From Phycisphaeraceae bacterium (lineage in GTDB: Bacteria > Planctomycetota > Phycisphaerae > Phycisphaerales > UBA1924), in assembly GCA_019636495.1 (NCBI GenBank), contig JAHBXL010000019.1, positions 1 through 64,000 on the forward strand: a stretch of 64,000 nucleotides of DNA, read 5' to 3'. Every line of letters begins with the position of its first letter. Position 1 is the stretch's first letter. The translations under genes and the position numbers were made by a program. Below the pieces are notes generated by a model. It saw only the letters and a list, made by a program, of their open reading frames with translations. It did not search any database and had not been told where the DNA came from. This document shows, one piece after another, positions 8,084 to 16,456 of the stretch.

Positions 8084-8232
8084 CGATGTCGGATGTGGGA
8101 TGTCGGAAGTCGGATGTCAGAAATCCGAATATCGGATGACCAAGGTCTGAGGGCGGCCCAGCGCATGATCCGCATTCGCACTCCCACTTCCCTCTTCCTC
8201 CTTCCCACATCCCACATCCCATACACTCTCCC
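8084..8232. repeat. Heptameric degenerate repeat spacer with promoter
   Basis: The left part reads as purine-rich 7-base units (GATGTCG, GATGTGG, GATGTCG, GAAGTCG, GATGTCA, GAAATCC). The right part reads as pyrimidine-rich 7-base units (CCGCATT, CGCACTC, CCACTTC, CCTCTTC, CTCCTTC, CCACATC twice). The two blocks are roughly inverted to each other. The final units contain TACACT (8222-8227), 5 bases before the GTG of the next gene. Similar spacers occur at 46265-46427 and 47085-47245. Confidence 0.7.
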
Positions 8233-9861
8233 GTGTACCAATCCCTCCTCACCCGCCGCTACCTGACCAGCAAGATCATGCCATTGCTGGCGATTTTGGC
8301 CGTGATGCTCTGCTCGGCGCTCGTGCTGACGACGTGGTCGATCATGGGCGGGTTTCTCGTGATGCTGCTGAAAATCGGCCGCGAGATGGAGGGCGATGTC
8401 TCCATCAGTTGGCCGACGGTGGGCTTTGCGCACTACGAGCGACTGATCGAGCGGTTGGAAGCGGACCCGATGATCGACGCCGCGTGCCCGGTGATCGAGA
8501 CCTTCGGGGTGATCGTGCTGCCGGATGACCGGCAGTTCGGGGTGAAGATCAAGGGGATCGATGAGCGGTTCGCGCGCGTCGCGGCGTATGAGCAGTCGAT
8601 CTGGTGGAAGCCGATCGCCGAGCCGTTGCCCAAGGACCGCGCGCGCGAGGACGTGCGCCTCGACCCGGATTGGTGGGTGCGCCGGGCGCGGGTGATCGCG
8701 GGCGATGGCCGCATCGACGCGGCGGAGGTCGCGCAGTATCGCCCGTGGGAGCAGATGCTGGCCGAAGGCCTGTCGCTGCAGGAGAAGGACCCGATGACAG
8801 GCGCGGTCGTGCCCGCGGTGGTGCTGGGCATCGAACTGTCGGGATTCAGCGCGCGGCTGCCCGACGGCACCTACGCGCCGGCGGATATCGCCGGTCGGCG
8901 CGTGAGCGAGGGCGGATTCGCCATCAAGTCGGGGTTCATTCCCAACGGCTCGGTGACGCTGACGGTTCTGCCGATGGGCCCATCGGGCCGCGCCGTAGGC
9001 GCAGTCTCGGCGCGCCTGCCGGTGGCCAACGAGTTCCGCACGGGGCTGTACGAGGCGGACAAGAACACGGTGCTCATCCGCCTTGAAGAACTGCAGCGGA
9101 TGCTGAACATGGATGAGGCCGAGCGGCTTGCGGATGCCGCGGCCCCGGATGACCCCTACGCCACCGAGACCGGCCCCGACGGGCGCGAACGCGCGCCGGT
9201 GCGCGCCGCGGCGGGCATCGAGCCGGCTCGGGTGACGACCGTGCTCGTCAAGGGCGCGGCGGGCACGGACCCGGAGGCGGTGCGTGCGCGGTGCATTGAT
9301 GCCTATGCGGCGTTTTCCCGGGAGTTTGCCGGGCGCGTGCCGTCGTACGAACAGATGCTGCGCACCATCCAGACCTGGGAGCGGCAGCAGGCGACATTCA
9401 TCGGCGCGGTGAAGCGCGAGATCGCGATGGTGCTCTTCCTGCTGTTGTTCATTAGTTTTGTTGCCGTTTTCCTGATTCTTGCGATCTTCTGGTCGATGGT
9501 GAGCGAGAAGACCAAGGACATCGGCGTGCTCCGCTCGATCGGTGCGGGGCGGCTGGGCGTTGCGTGGCTCTGGCTGCGCTACGGCGTGGTCATCGGTCTC
9601 TCGGGGGCGTTGCTGGGCAGTGCCCTTGCGCACGTCGTGGTGTGGAACATCAACCCCATTCACGAGTGGCTTGGCCGCGCCCTGGGCCTGGTGATCTGGG
9701 ACCCCAGCGTGTACTACTTCCCCGAGATCCCGCACGAGGTCATTCCCTGGAAGGCCGCCGTCGTCCTGCTCGGCGGAGTCACCTTCAGCGTGCTGGGCGC
9801 GCTCATCCCGGCCGTCAAGGCCGCACGCATGGACCCCGTCCGCGCACTGAGGTTCGAGTAG
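8233..9861 (+). CDS. LolC/LolE- or FtsX-type ABC transporter permease
   Basis: 542 residues, GTG start just after a TACACT box. One membrane helix near the N-terminus (about 16-40, 'LLAILAVMLCSALVLTTWSI') is followed by a ~350-residue MacB-like periplasmic domain and three C-terminal helices (about 397-425, 443-470 and 510-530), the FtsX layout. 'ALIPAVKAARMDPVRALRFE' at the very end is the standard terminus of this family. The partner ATPase follows after 72 bases. Together they resemble LolCDE, which pulls lipoproteins out of the inner membrane, but related MacB-type exporters look alike, so the substrate is not certain. Confidence 0.85.
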   Translation: MYQSLLTRRYLTSKIMPLLAILAVMLCSALVLTTWSIMGGFLVMLLKIGREMEGDVSISWPTVGFAHYERLIERLEADPMIDAACPVIETFGVIVLPDDRQFGVKIKGIDERFARVAAYEQSIWWKPIAEPLPKDRAREDVRLDPDWWVRRARVIAGDGRIDAAEVAQYRPWEQMLAEGLSLQEKDPMTGAVVPAVVLGIELSGFSARLPDGTYAPADIAGRRVSEGGFAIKSGFIPNGSVTLTVLPMGPSGRAVGAVSARLPVANEFRTGLYEADKNTVLIRLEELQRMLNMDEAERLADAAAPDDPYATETGPDGRERAPVRAAAGIEPARVTTVLVKGAAGTDPEAVRARCIDAYAAFSREFAGRVPSYEQMLRTIQTWERQQATFIGAVKREIAMVLFLLLFISFVAVFLILAIFWSMVSEKTKDIGVLRSIGAGRLGVAWLWLRYGVVIGLSGALLGSALAHVVVWNINPIHEWLGRALGLVIWDPSVYYFPEIPHEVIPWKAAVVLLGGVTFSVLGALIPAVKAARMDPVRALRFE

Positions 9862-9933
9862 GCAGCCCGACCGTGAGGGAGGGCGTCGCGGCCGAGCGGC
9901 GGTCATCCTCTCTACCATCCGCCCACGCACCGC

Positions 9934-10812
9934 ATGACCCGCTCCGCGCCCACATCGATCGCCCCCCACGCCCACGCGAGCAACAGTTCGTCCGGAGTCT
10001 CGTCAGCGTCCTTCCTCTCCGCACGCTCGCTCTACAAGACCTACCGCCTCGGGCGCGTCGACGTGCCCGTGCTCCGCGGCGTCGATCTGGCAGTCAACCG
10101 TGGCGAGTGGGTGGCCGTGCTCGGCGCATCCGGGTCCGGCAAGTCCACGCTCCTGCACCTGCTCGGCGGGCTCGATCGTCCAGATGCCTGGGCTGCCGAT
10201 GCCAAGTGCCGCGGATGCGGCTACGACCTGGCGGGCCTGGCCAAGGATCGTGCCGCGGCGAGCATCGTCAAGTGCCCGGAGTGCGGCGTGGTCATCCGTG
10301 AGCAATCGGGACCTGTGCAGTTTGATGGCCGCGACCTGGCGAAGTTGTCGTCGCGCGAACTCGACCGCTACCGGACCCAGAGCGTCGGGTTCGTCTTCCA
10401 GTTCTACCACCTGCTACCGGAACTCCGGGTGCTGGAGAACGTCACGATCGCGGCCATGGTCCGTCACGGGCGCCTCGGTTTTTCCCGCCGGCGTGTCGAG
10501 GTTGAAGATCGCGCAAAGGCCCTTCTCGGGTCGTTTGGTCTCTCGCACCGGCTGGACCACCGGCCCGCGGAACTTTCCGGCGGCGAGCGGCAGCGCGTCG
10601 CCATTGCCCGCGCGCTGATGAACGACCCGCCCGTGCTGCTGGCCGACGAGCCGACCGGGAACCTCGACCACGCGACGGGCGAGGCGATTCTCGACGAGAT
10701 CGCCCGTCTGCGGGCCGCGGCGGGCCTCACCATGGTGATGGTGACCCACGACCGGGAGATCGCCGCGCGGGCAGATCGCGTGGTGCGGCTGGTCGATGGG
10801 CGCGTGGCCTGA
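9934..10812 (+). CDS. LolD-type ABC ATPase with an inserted zinc ribbon
   Basis: 292 residues. Walker A is GASGSGKS (64-71), the signature is LSGGERQR, Walker B is 'VLLADEPTGNLD', and 'VMVTHD' holds the H-loop. The protein resembles LolD/MacB ATPases and follows the permease gene. Between 'LLHLLGGLDRPDA' and 'VQFDGRDLAKLS' there is an extra ~40-residue segment (about 84-125) with two CxxC pairs, 'CRGCGYDL' (C92, C95) and 'CPECG' (C114, C117), a treble-clef or zinc-ribbon type often found in planctomycete proteins. It falls at the short turn after Walker A and does not break any catalytic motif. Confidence 0.88.
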   Translation: MTRSAPTSIAPHAHASNSSSGVSSASFLSARSLYKTYRLGRVDVPVLRGVDLAVNRGEWVAVLGASGSGKSTLLHLLGGLDRPDAWAADAKCRGCGYDLAGLAKDRAAASIVKCPECGVVIREQSGPVQFDGRDLAKLSSRELDRYRTQSVGFVFQFYHLLPELRVLENVTIAAMVRHGRLGFSRRRVEVEDRAKALLGSFGLSHRLDHRPAELSGGERQRVAIARALMNDPPVLLADEPTGNLDHATGEAILDEIARLRAAAGLTMVMVTHDREIAARADRVVRLVDGRVA

Positions 10813-10899
10813 GGCGTGCTCGGCGGCGCATCCGCGGCCCTTGGGCGGACTTTGGGCGTTCAAGGTAGAATCCGGGCCGAAGCGGAGGACAACCGACCC

Positions 10900-11778
10900 G
10901 TGACAATCGCAGGCCCGGCAACCCGAGCGCACGCCGCCGCGGACACACGTCCGGGGTTGCACAGCGCGCGAGTGTCGATGTGGGCCCTGCGCGGCCCGAG
11001 CGCGGGCCTGGCAGCGCGAATCGAGGAAGCCGGTCAGGGCCTGCCCGTGGTGTTCCTGCACGGCCTGGTGGGTCTGAACGAACACTGGGAGTCGGTGGTT
11101 GAGCGGCTGCACCGGCGCGTGAGGTGCATCCGGTTCCAGTTGCCGCTCCTGCAACTCCGCGGCGAGGACTGCTCGATTCACGGCGTGACGCGCCTGACCG
11201 AGCAGTGGCTGCGCGAGCAGGTGGGTGAGCCGGCGGTGCTGGTTGGGAACAGTTTCGGCGGGCATGTGGCGCTCCGCCTGGCGATCGAACACGCCGGCGC
11301 GGTGCGAGCGCTGGTGCTGGCGGGCTCGAGCGGGCTGATCGAGAAGTCGATGGTGAGCGACATTCAGATCCGGCCCTCGCGCGACTGGCTGAGCCGCAAG
11401 ATCGGCGAGTTGTTCCACGACCCGTCGATGATGCGCGAGGCGGACCTCGACCGGGCCTATGCGGAACTGAGCGACCGGCACGGAGCGCGGGCGATGGTCA
11501 AACTGAGCCGCTCTGCGCGTCGGGATCACCTGGGCGACCGCATCGCCCAGATCGGTGCGCCCACGTTGCTCTTATGGGGGCGGCAGGATGTCGTCACGCC
11601 GCCCGAGGCTGCGGAGGGCTTCCACCGGTTGATTCCCGGCTCGCGGCTGGTCTGGTTCGACAACTGCGGCCACGTGCCGATGATGGAGGCGCCCGACGGC
11701 TTCTGCGATCGCATGCTGGAGTTCCTGGGCGATCTCGGCGATGCGCGGCTGCCGGCTCCGGGCGTGCGCGGCGCATGA
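10900..11778 (+). CDS. Alpha/beta-fold hydrolase
   Basis: 292 residues from the GTG at 10900, preceded by GCGGAGGA at 10882-10889 and a TAGAAT box at 10866-10871. The fold is evident from the oxyanion strand 'VVFLHGLVGLNEHWESV', the nucleophile elbow 'LVGNSFGGHVALRLA' (GNSFGG), the acid strand 'TLLLWGRQDVVTPPE', and the catalytic His in 'FDNCGHVPMMEAPDGF'. Family members are esterases, epoxide hydrolases or C-C hydrolases; substrate cannot be told here. The stop overlaps the start of the GH3-family gene by 4 bases (ATGA), so the two are probably translated together. Confidence 0.85.
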   Translation: MTIAGPATRAHAAADTRPGLHSARVSMWALRGPSAGLAARIEEAGQGLPVVFLHGLVGLNEHWESVVERLHRRVRCIRFQLPLLQLRGEDCSIHGVTRLTEQWLREQVGEPAVLVGNSFGGHVALRLAIEHAGAVRALVLAGSSGLIEKSMVSDIQIRPSRDWLSRKIGELFHDPSMMREADLDRAYAELSDRHGARAMVKLSRSARRDHLGDRIAQIGAPTLLLWGRQDVVTPPEAAEGFHRLIPGSRLVWFDNCGHVPMMEAPDGFCDRMLEFLGDLGDARLPAPGVRGA

Positions 11779-13484
11779 GCGGCACGGGAACAGCCAGAGC
11801 CGGTCCGGCGACAGGCCGGCGCTGGACGAGCCTGGTCGGGCACGGCCTTCGGGTGCGCGTCTCACGACGGGTGCGTGCCCTTTCCGACATCGCGCACTGG
11901 CGCGATGGCACCGCGCGCACTCAACTCGACCAACTCCGGGCCCTGCTGCATGCCGCGAGATTGACGCGATTCGGCCGCGAGCGCGACTTCGCACGCCTGG
12001 CACGCCAGCCGCGGCAGGACTTGCTCGCGGCGTATCGGGCGGCCGTGCCCGTGGCCGACTACTACGCCTACCGCGCGATGATCGCCGAGATGCGCGAGGG
12101 CGGCGTGCCCGACGTGCTCTGGCCCGGCCTCGTGCAGGACTTTGCGCAGACCTCGGGCACGACCGCGGGCGACAAGTACATCCCGGTATCGCGGCAGATG
12201 TTGCGGTCCAACTATCTCGCCGCGCTGGACATCTTCGCGCACGCGCACCGCTTCGGCGTGTCCCTGCCGTTTGTCACCGGCGGGCGGGTGCTGTTTCTCG
12301 GCGGCTCGACGGAACTGTCGGCCAACAGGCACGGCGTGCGGACCGGCGACCTCTCGGGGCTTGTCGCGCCGCTGATCCGCTGGCCGATCAGCGAGATCTA
12401 CTCGCCGGGGCGAGAGATCGCGCTCATGAGTCACTGGCCGAGCAAGATTGAGGCGATGGCGCGACTCTGCGTCGAGCAGGACATCCGCATGGTCAACGGC
12501 ATGCCCTCGTGGGCGCTGGTGCTGTTCGAGCGCGTGCTCGAACTGGCCCGCGCTGCGGGCCGGCGCGCCGACACCCTCGCCGACGTGTGGCCGAACCTCC
12601 GGCTTTTCGTGCACGGGGGTGTGAAGTACGCGCCGTTTGATCGGCGCGTGCGCGAGGTGTGGTCTGGCCCGCGCGGCGATGATCTGCCCTGCCGTCTTGA
12701 GTTGTACCCGGCAAGCGAGGGGTTCATCGCCATCCAGGACACGCCCCACGAACCCGGCCTGCGGCTGCTGACCGACATCGGCAACTTCTACGAGTTCATC
12801 CCGCTGGAGGAGATCGACGCGGCCATCAACGGCGAGACCGGCGCGCGGGCATTCACGTGCGACCGCGTCGAGCCCGGCCAGCGCTACGTCGTCACCATGT
12901 CCACTTGCGCCGGCCTGTGGCGATACGTCATCGGCGATGTCGTCGAGTTCGACACTGTGCCCGACTCTCTTGACGGCCGACCGGGGTGGGGCGGCGCGGG
13001 CGGTCGCGGCGGGCCGGCGCGGCTGCGCATCGTCGGGCGGCACCGACACTTCATCAACGCCTTCGGCGAGAACCTCATCGTCGAGCACATCGAGAACGCG
13101 GTCGCCGCCGCGGCGGGACGCACCGGCCTGCGCATCGGCGAGTTCACCGCCGCGCCGGTCTACGCAGGGCCCGACACAAGGCCCGGGCTTCAACTGGCCG
13201 TCGAGGTCGAGGGCAAGGCCGTCGCGCCCGGCGTGATGAACGAGTTCGGCGAGGAGTTCGACCGTTCGCTCAAGGCCCAGAACGTCGATTACACCACCAA
13301 GCGCACCGACGATGTGGGCATGGCCCCGCCGACCATCACGCCTCTGCCGCCGGGGGCGTTCCACCGGTGGATGCAGGCCCGCGGCAAACTCGGCGGGCAG
13401 CACAAGTGCCCCCGGTGCGCGAATCACCGCGAGATCATCGAATCGGTCCTGGCCGCGGCAATCTACGACGAGCGTCGCTCCTGA
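11775..13484 (+). CDS. GH3 family acyl-adenylating enzyme
   Basis: 569 residues from the ATG that overlaps the hydrolase stop. GH3 proteins belong to the ANL adenylating superfamily; plant members join amino acids to jasmonate or auxin, while most bacterial ones have no known substrate. All three ATP/AMP motifs are present: 'TSGTTAGDKYIP' (about 126-137), 'LYPASEGF' (YxxSEG), and 'WRYVIGDVVEF' (YxxGD). The C-terminal lid 'KLGGQHKCPR' is also typical. An enzyme that activates a carboxylic acid, coupled with an alpha/beta hydrolase, suggests paired formation and cleavage of an ester or amide (inference). Confidence 0.9.
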   Translation: MSGTGTARAGPATGRRWTSLVGHGLRVRVSRRVRALSDIAHWRDGTARTQLDQLRALLHAARLTRFGRERDFARLARQPRQDLLAAYRAAVPVADYYAYRAMIAEMREGGVPDVLWPGLVQDFAQTSGTTAGDKYIPVSRQMLRSNYLAALDIFAHAHRFGVSLPFVTGGRVLFLGGSTELSANRHGVRTGDLSGLVAPLIRWPISEIYSPGREIALMSHWPSKIEAMARLCVEQDIRMVNGMPSWALVLFERVLELARAAGRRADTLADVWPNLRLFVHGGVKYAPFDRRVREVWSGPRGDDLPCRLELYPASEGFIAIQDTPHEPGLRLLTDIGNFYEFIPLEEIDAAINGETGARAFTCDRVEPGQRYVVTMSTCAGLWRYVIGDVVEFDTVPDSLDGRPGWGGAGGRGGPARLRIVGRHRHFINAFGENLIVEHIENAVAAAAGRTGLRIGEFTAAPVYAGPDTRPGLQLAVEVEGKAVAPGVMNEFGEEFDRSLKAQNVDYTTKRTDDVGMAPPTITPLPPGAFHRWMQARGKLGGQHKCPRCANHREIIESVLAAAIYDERRS

Positions 13485-13504
13485 ACTGCTCCCAATGGCC
13501 TGAG

Positions 13505-13520
13505 AGGACCATCTGGTCCT
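13505..13520. other. Inverted repeat after the GH3 gene
   Basis: AGGACC and GGTCCT form 6-bp arms around ATCT, 20 bases past the GH3 stop. It may be a weak terminator or a second regulator-binding site for the promoter that follows. Confidence 0.35.
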
Positions 13521-13541
13521 GAATGGGCTTGCCAGGTCTGT

Positions 13542-13557
13542 TAGTGTACACTATACT
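13542..13557 (+). promoter_or_regulatory. Palindromic operator overlapping a -10 box
   Basis: TAGTGTACACTA (13542-13553) is a perfect 12-base palindrome. Its last two bases start a TATACT -10-like hexamer (13552-13557) upstream of the DUF2339 gene. A transcription factor dimer bound here would block RNA polymerase, as with many small-dimer repressors. The regulator is not visible in the window. Confidence 0.5.
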
Positions 13558-13618
13558 CAAAAACTAGTGCATGCTAACCGACGCGGCGATACGCTGTGCC
13601 GGCACACGGAGCCCTGCC

Positions 13619-16357
13619 ATGCGGCCCGAATCGCCATCTTCGCCCGACCCACGGATCGACGACCTGATGCGTCGTATCGCCGAGATCGAGAAGCGGCTGG
13701 GCATCGTGCAATCTCCAGAAGCGCTCGATGGCCTGTCACACCTCAGGCGGGACGCGCGGGAGGCCCAACGCATTCCCGCGCATCCGCCTGTCGTGACTGC
13801 GCCGCCCATCGCGCCGCCGCGGGCGGCCGATGAGACCGGCGTCTTTAAGGCGATCGTTCCGCCGGTCGCGCCGGCCGCAACACCGCCCGCTGTCGCGGTC
13901 GTGCCTCCGGTCGCCGCACCGGCGCGTGCCGCGGTTCGCACCGTGCCAGCGTTCAACCTCGAGAAGTTCATCGGTCTTCGGCTGTTCGCGGCGGTCGGCG
14001 CGCTGGGCCTGGTGATCGGCGCAGTGCTGTTCCTGAAACTGGCGATCGACAGCGGCTGGCTGCGGATGCCCCCCGCGGCACGGTGCGTGAGCGCGGCGGT
14101 GTTCGGGTTCGCGTTGCTGGGCGCGGGTGAGATTGCGCGCCGCAAGATCAGCGCGCTCGCATCGGCCGGCCTCTCGGCCGCGGGCATCGGAACGATCTAC
14201 GGCGCAGTGTGGTTCGCGTTCTCGAAGTTCGAACTGGTCAGCGAAGCCGGCGCGTTCGGTCTGCTCGCGGCATCATCGGCACTGGGCATCGCCGTTGCCG
14301 CGCGGGCCAACCTGCTGAGCGTGGCCATCGTCTCGCTGGCGGGCGCGTACCTGGCCCCGATCATCGCGGCGACCGAGGATCCCGCGCCGATCGTCTTTCC
14401 GTCCTACCTGCTCGCGCTGGTCGCGCTGGGCCTGGGGCTCTCGGCGCTGCGCCCCAGGCCGTTCCGTCCGCTGCGAGCGATCGTCTGGTGGGCAACGGCG
14501 GTGTTCGGAACGGGCGCGGCCTTCGGCGCGGCCGATGTGGGTCAGCCGCTGATCTCGCTTGCGTTTCTGGGCGTGTTCTGGGTCGCGGTGCACACGGAAC
14601 TGTGGCACGCGACCCGTGGTGCGCCGCGGGTCGATTATGCACCGCCCGCACGCGCAACCCCTTGGCGCAAGGCCCGCCCGATCATCACGACGTTCGGCAC
14701 GACGATGTGGTGCGGCGCGGTCGGTGTGTGGTCGTTGGAGTGGACCGCGCCCGGCGCTGTCGCGCTGCCCGAGTGGTCGGTCACGGCGGCCTTGCTGCTG
14801 GCGTGCGGCGCGGTCGCGCTGGTTCTGGCGGGGAACCTGCGTGCGCTGGTCGACATTCCCCGGACCGATGCCGAACGCCTCGGCGCAGCGCTGATGGCGC
14901 AGGCGGGGGCACTGGTGGTGGCAACCGTGGCGCTCGCGCTGGACGACTCGGCGCAGGCGATCGCGGGGGTCGCGATCGGCGTGGCGGGCGTGTTTGCCGG
15001 GCGATGGATGAACGCTCGCTCGCTCGATGTCTACGGCTTGATTGTCCTCGCGCTCACGCTGGCGCGGCTGGTACTCTTCGACTCGTGGGCATCGGGCGTC
15101 GCGGGGCCGGGTTCGATCGGCTGGGCCTTTCTCGGCCTCAACATCACCGTGTGGACGCTGCTCATGCTGGGCGCGGCGGCGGGCTGGGGCGTTGCCGGCG
15201 CGCTGCTCGTGCGCCGGCGCGACCCGGGCGCGTGGCGGTCGCTCGGCATCGCGTGCATCGCCATCGCGATGTGCGTCGCCTATGGGGCGTTCCTTTCACC
15301 GATCGCACGCACCGAGGCGCTGCTGGTCGGGGGCGTGCTGCTGGGGGGCGCGGCGTTCGCGGCGGCTCTGGCGCTCGGCTCCACCGCGCTCTCGATCCTC
15401 GCGATGGTCGCGCTGGGCCTGATGAGCAGCCTGACGCTCACCCACGTTGTCCGCACCGCCGAGGGCAGTGCCTGGCCTTGGGCCATCGGCGGTCTTGTGC
15501 TCTCGCGGTGGGGCATGGTCATGCTCCTGGCCGCGGCGGTCTGGACCGCGGGGTGCGCGGTGATGGCCCGCTGGGCGCGGACACGAGCGCCGCACTGGCT
15601 GGCGATGTCGACACTGTGCGCGACCGCCGCGGCCGCCTGCTGCGGGCTGGCGTTTCTCGCGCCCGGCACCGATCGAGGCGCTGTGGCGTGGGTGTGGCTG
15701 GCGATCGCGAGCGGCATTCTCGCGCTGCACCTCGTCCTGCCGCGGATCGCGCTGGACGTCATCGGGCTGACGGGTGTGGGCGCCTCGGTCATGCTGTGGT
15801 TCGTCGCGTATGCGCTGGGCGACTGGAACGCCAACCCGCGGCCGATCCTGCTGCACCACGGCCTTGTGCTGGCATTGGCGCAGACGGCGGCGTTTGCACT
15901 CGCCGCGATCGCGCTGCATCGCCGCTGCGCCATCGCGACGTGGCCGCAGGCCGTGCCGATCGCCGCCGGCGTTGCGATCGCACTGGCATTCGCCGCGACG
16001 TCCTTGGAAGTCCGGCGGGCCGCGCACGCATGGGTGACCGACCCCACGGCCCAGCACGCCGCGCTCTCGATCTGGTGGGGGTTATACGCCATCGGGCTGA
16101 TTGTCGCGGGCTTTGTCGCCGCGCCGGCCCGCCAAGGCAAGTCCTCGGTCGCCGTGGTCCGGCACGCCGGCCTTGCGCTCATGACTCTTGCCGCGATCAA
16201 GGTCGTCATCATCGACTCGGCCGAAGTGGCGGACTTGTGGCGGATCGTGGTGTTCCTGGGCCTGGGCCTGATGATGCTCGGGGTGGCGATCGGCTATGCC
16301 AAGGTCGCGGCGACCCTTGACCGATCTGCCGCCACCCCGCCCGAAGAGCCCGGCTGA
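13619..16357 (+). CDS. DUF2339 polytopic membrane protein
   Basis: 912 residues from the ATG at 13619, chosen because GGAG at 13608-13611 sits 7 bases before it; an ATG at 13571 would add 16 residues. A short coiled-coil-like start ('DDLMRRIAEIEKRLG') and a Pro/Ala linker lead to about 24-28 hydrophobic segments from residue ~125 to the end, beginning 'IGLRLFAAVGALGLVIGAVL' as is usual for DUF2339. The family is widespread in Gram-negative bacteria and has no established function. The gene stands alone behind a candidate operator-controlled promoter. Confidence 0.85.
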   Translation: MRPESPSSPDPRIDDLMRRIAEIEKRLGIVQSPEALDGLSHLRRDAREAQRIPAHPPVVTAPPIAPPRAADETGVFKAIVPPVAPAATPPAVAVVPPVAAPARAAVRTVPAFNLEKFIGLRLFAAVGALGLVIGAVLFLKLAIDSGWLRMPPAARCVSAAVFGFALLGAGEIARRKISALASAGLSAAGIGTIYGAVWFAFSKFELVSEAGAFGLLAASSALGIAVAARANLLSVAIVSLAGAYLAPIIAATEDPAPIVFPSYLLALVALGLGLSALRPRPFRPLRAIVWWATAVFGTGAAFGAADVGQPLISLAFLGVFWVAVHTELWHATRGAPRVDYAPPARATPWRKARPIITTFGTTMWCGAVGVWSLEWTAPGAVALPEWSVTAALLLACGAVALVLAGNLRALVDIPRTDAERLGAALMAQAGALVVATVALALDDSAQAIAGVAIGVAGVFAGRWMNARSLDVYGLIVLALTLARLVLFDSWASGVAGPGSIGWAFLGLNITVWTLLMLGAAAGWGVAGALLVRRRDPGAWRSLGIACIAIAMCVAYGAFLSPIARTEALLVGGVLLGGAAFAAALALGSTALSILAMVALGLMSSLTLTHVVRTAEGSAWPWAIGGLVLSRWGMVMLLAAAVWTAGCAVMARWARTRAPHWLAMSTLCATAAAACCGLAFLAPGTDRGAVAWVWLAIASGILALHLVLPRIALDVIGLTGVGASVMLWFVAYALGDWNANPRPILLHHGLVLALAQTAAFALAAIALHRRCAIATWPQAVPIAAGVAIALAFAATSLEVRRAAHAWVTDPTAQHAALSIWWGLYAIGLIVAGFVAAPARQGKSSVAVVRHAGLALMTLAAIKVVIIDSAEVADLWRIVVFLGLGLMMLGVAIGYAKVAATLDRSAATPPEEPG

Positions 16358-16456
16358 CTCGCGGCGGTGGCCGCCGCGGGTTGGTCACACTACCGTCCCT
16401 CTTGCCCGCGGCAGGCACCGCCGGCAGGCAGGCCCGACCGCCGCGTGCACGCACCC

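Noticed and set aside
14209..16320. A 703-codon frame in another phase inside the DUF2339 gene
   Set aside because: Arg/Gly/Ala-rich composition typical of shadow frames in GC-rich DNA; the DUF2339 frame has membrane-protein periodicity.
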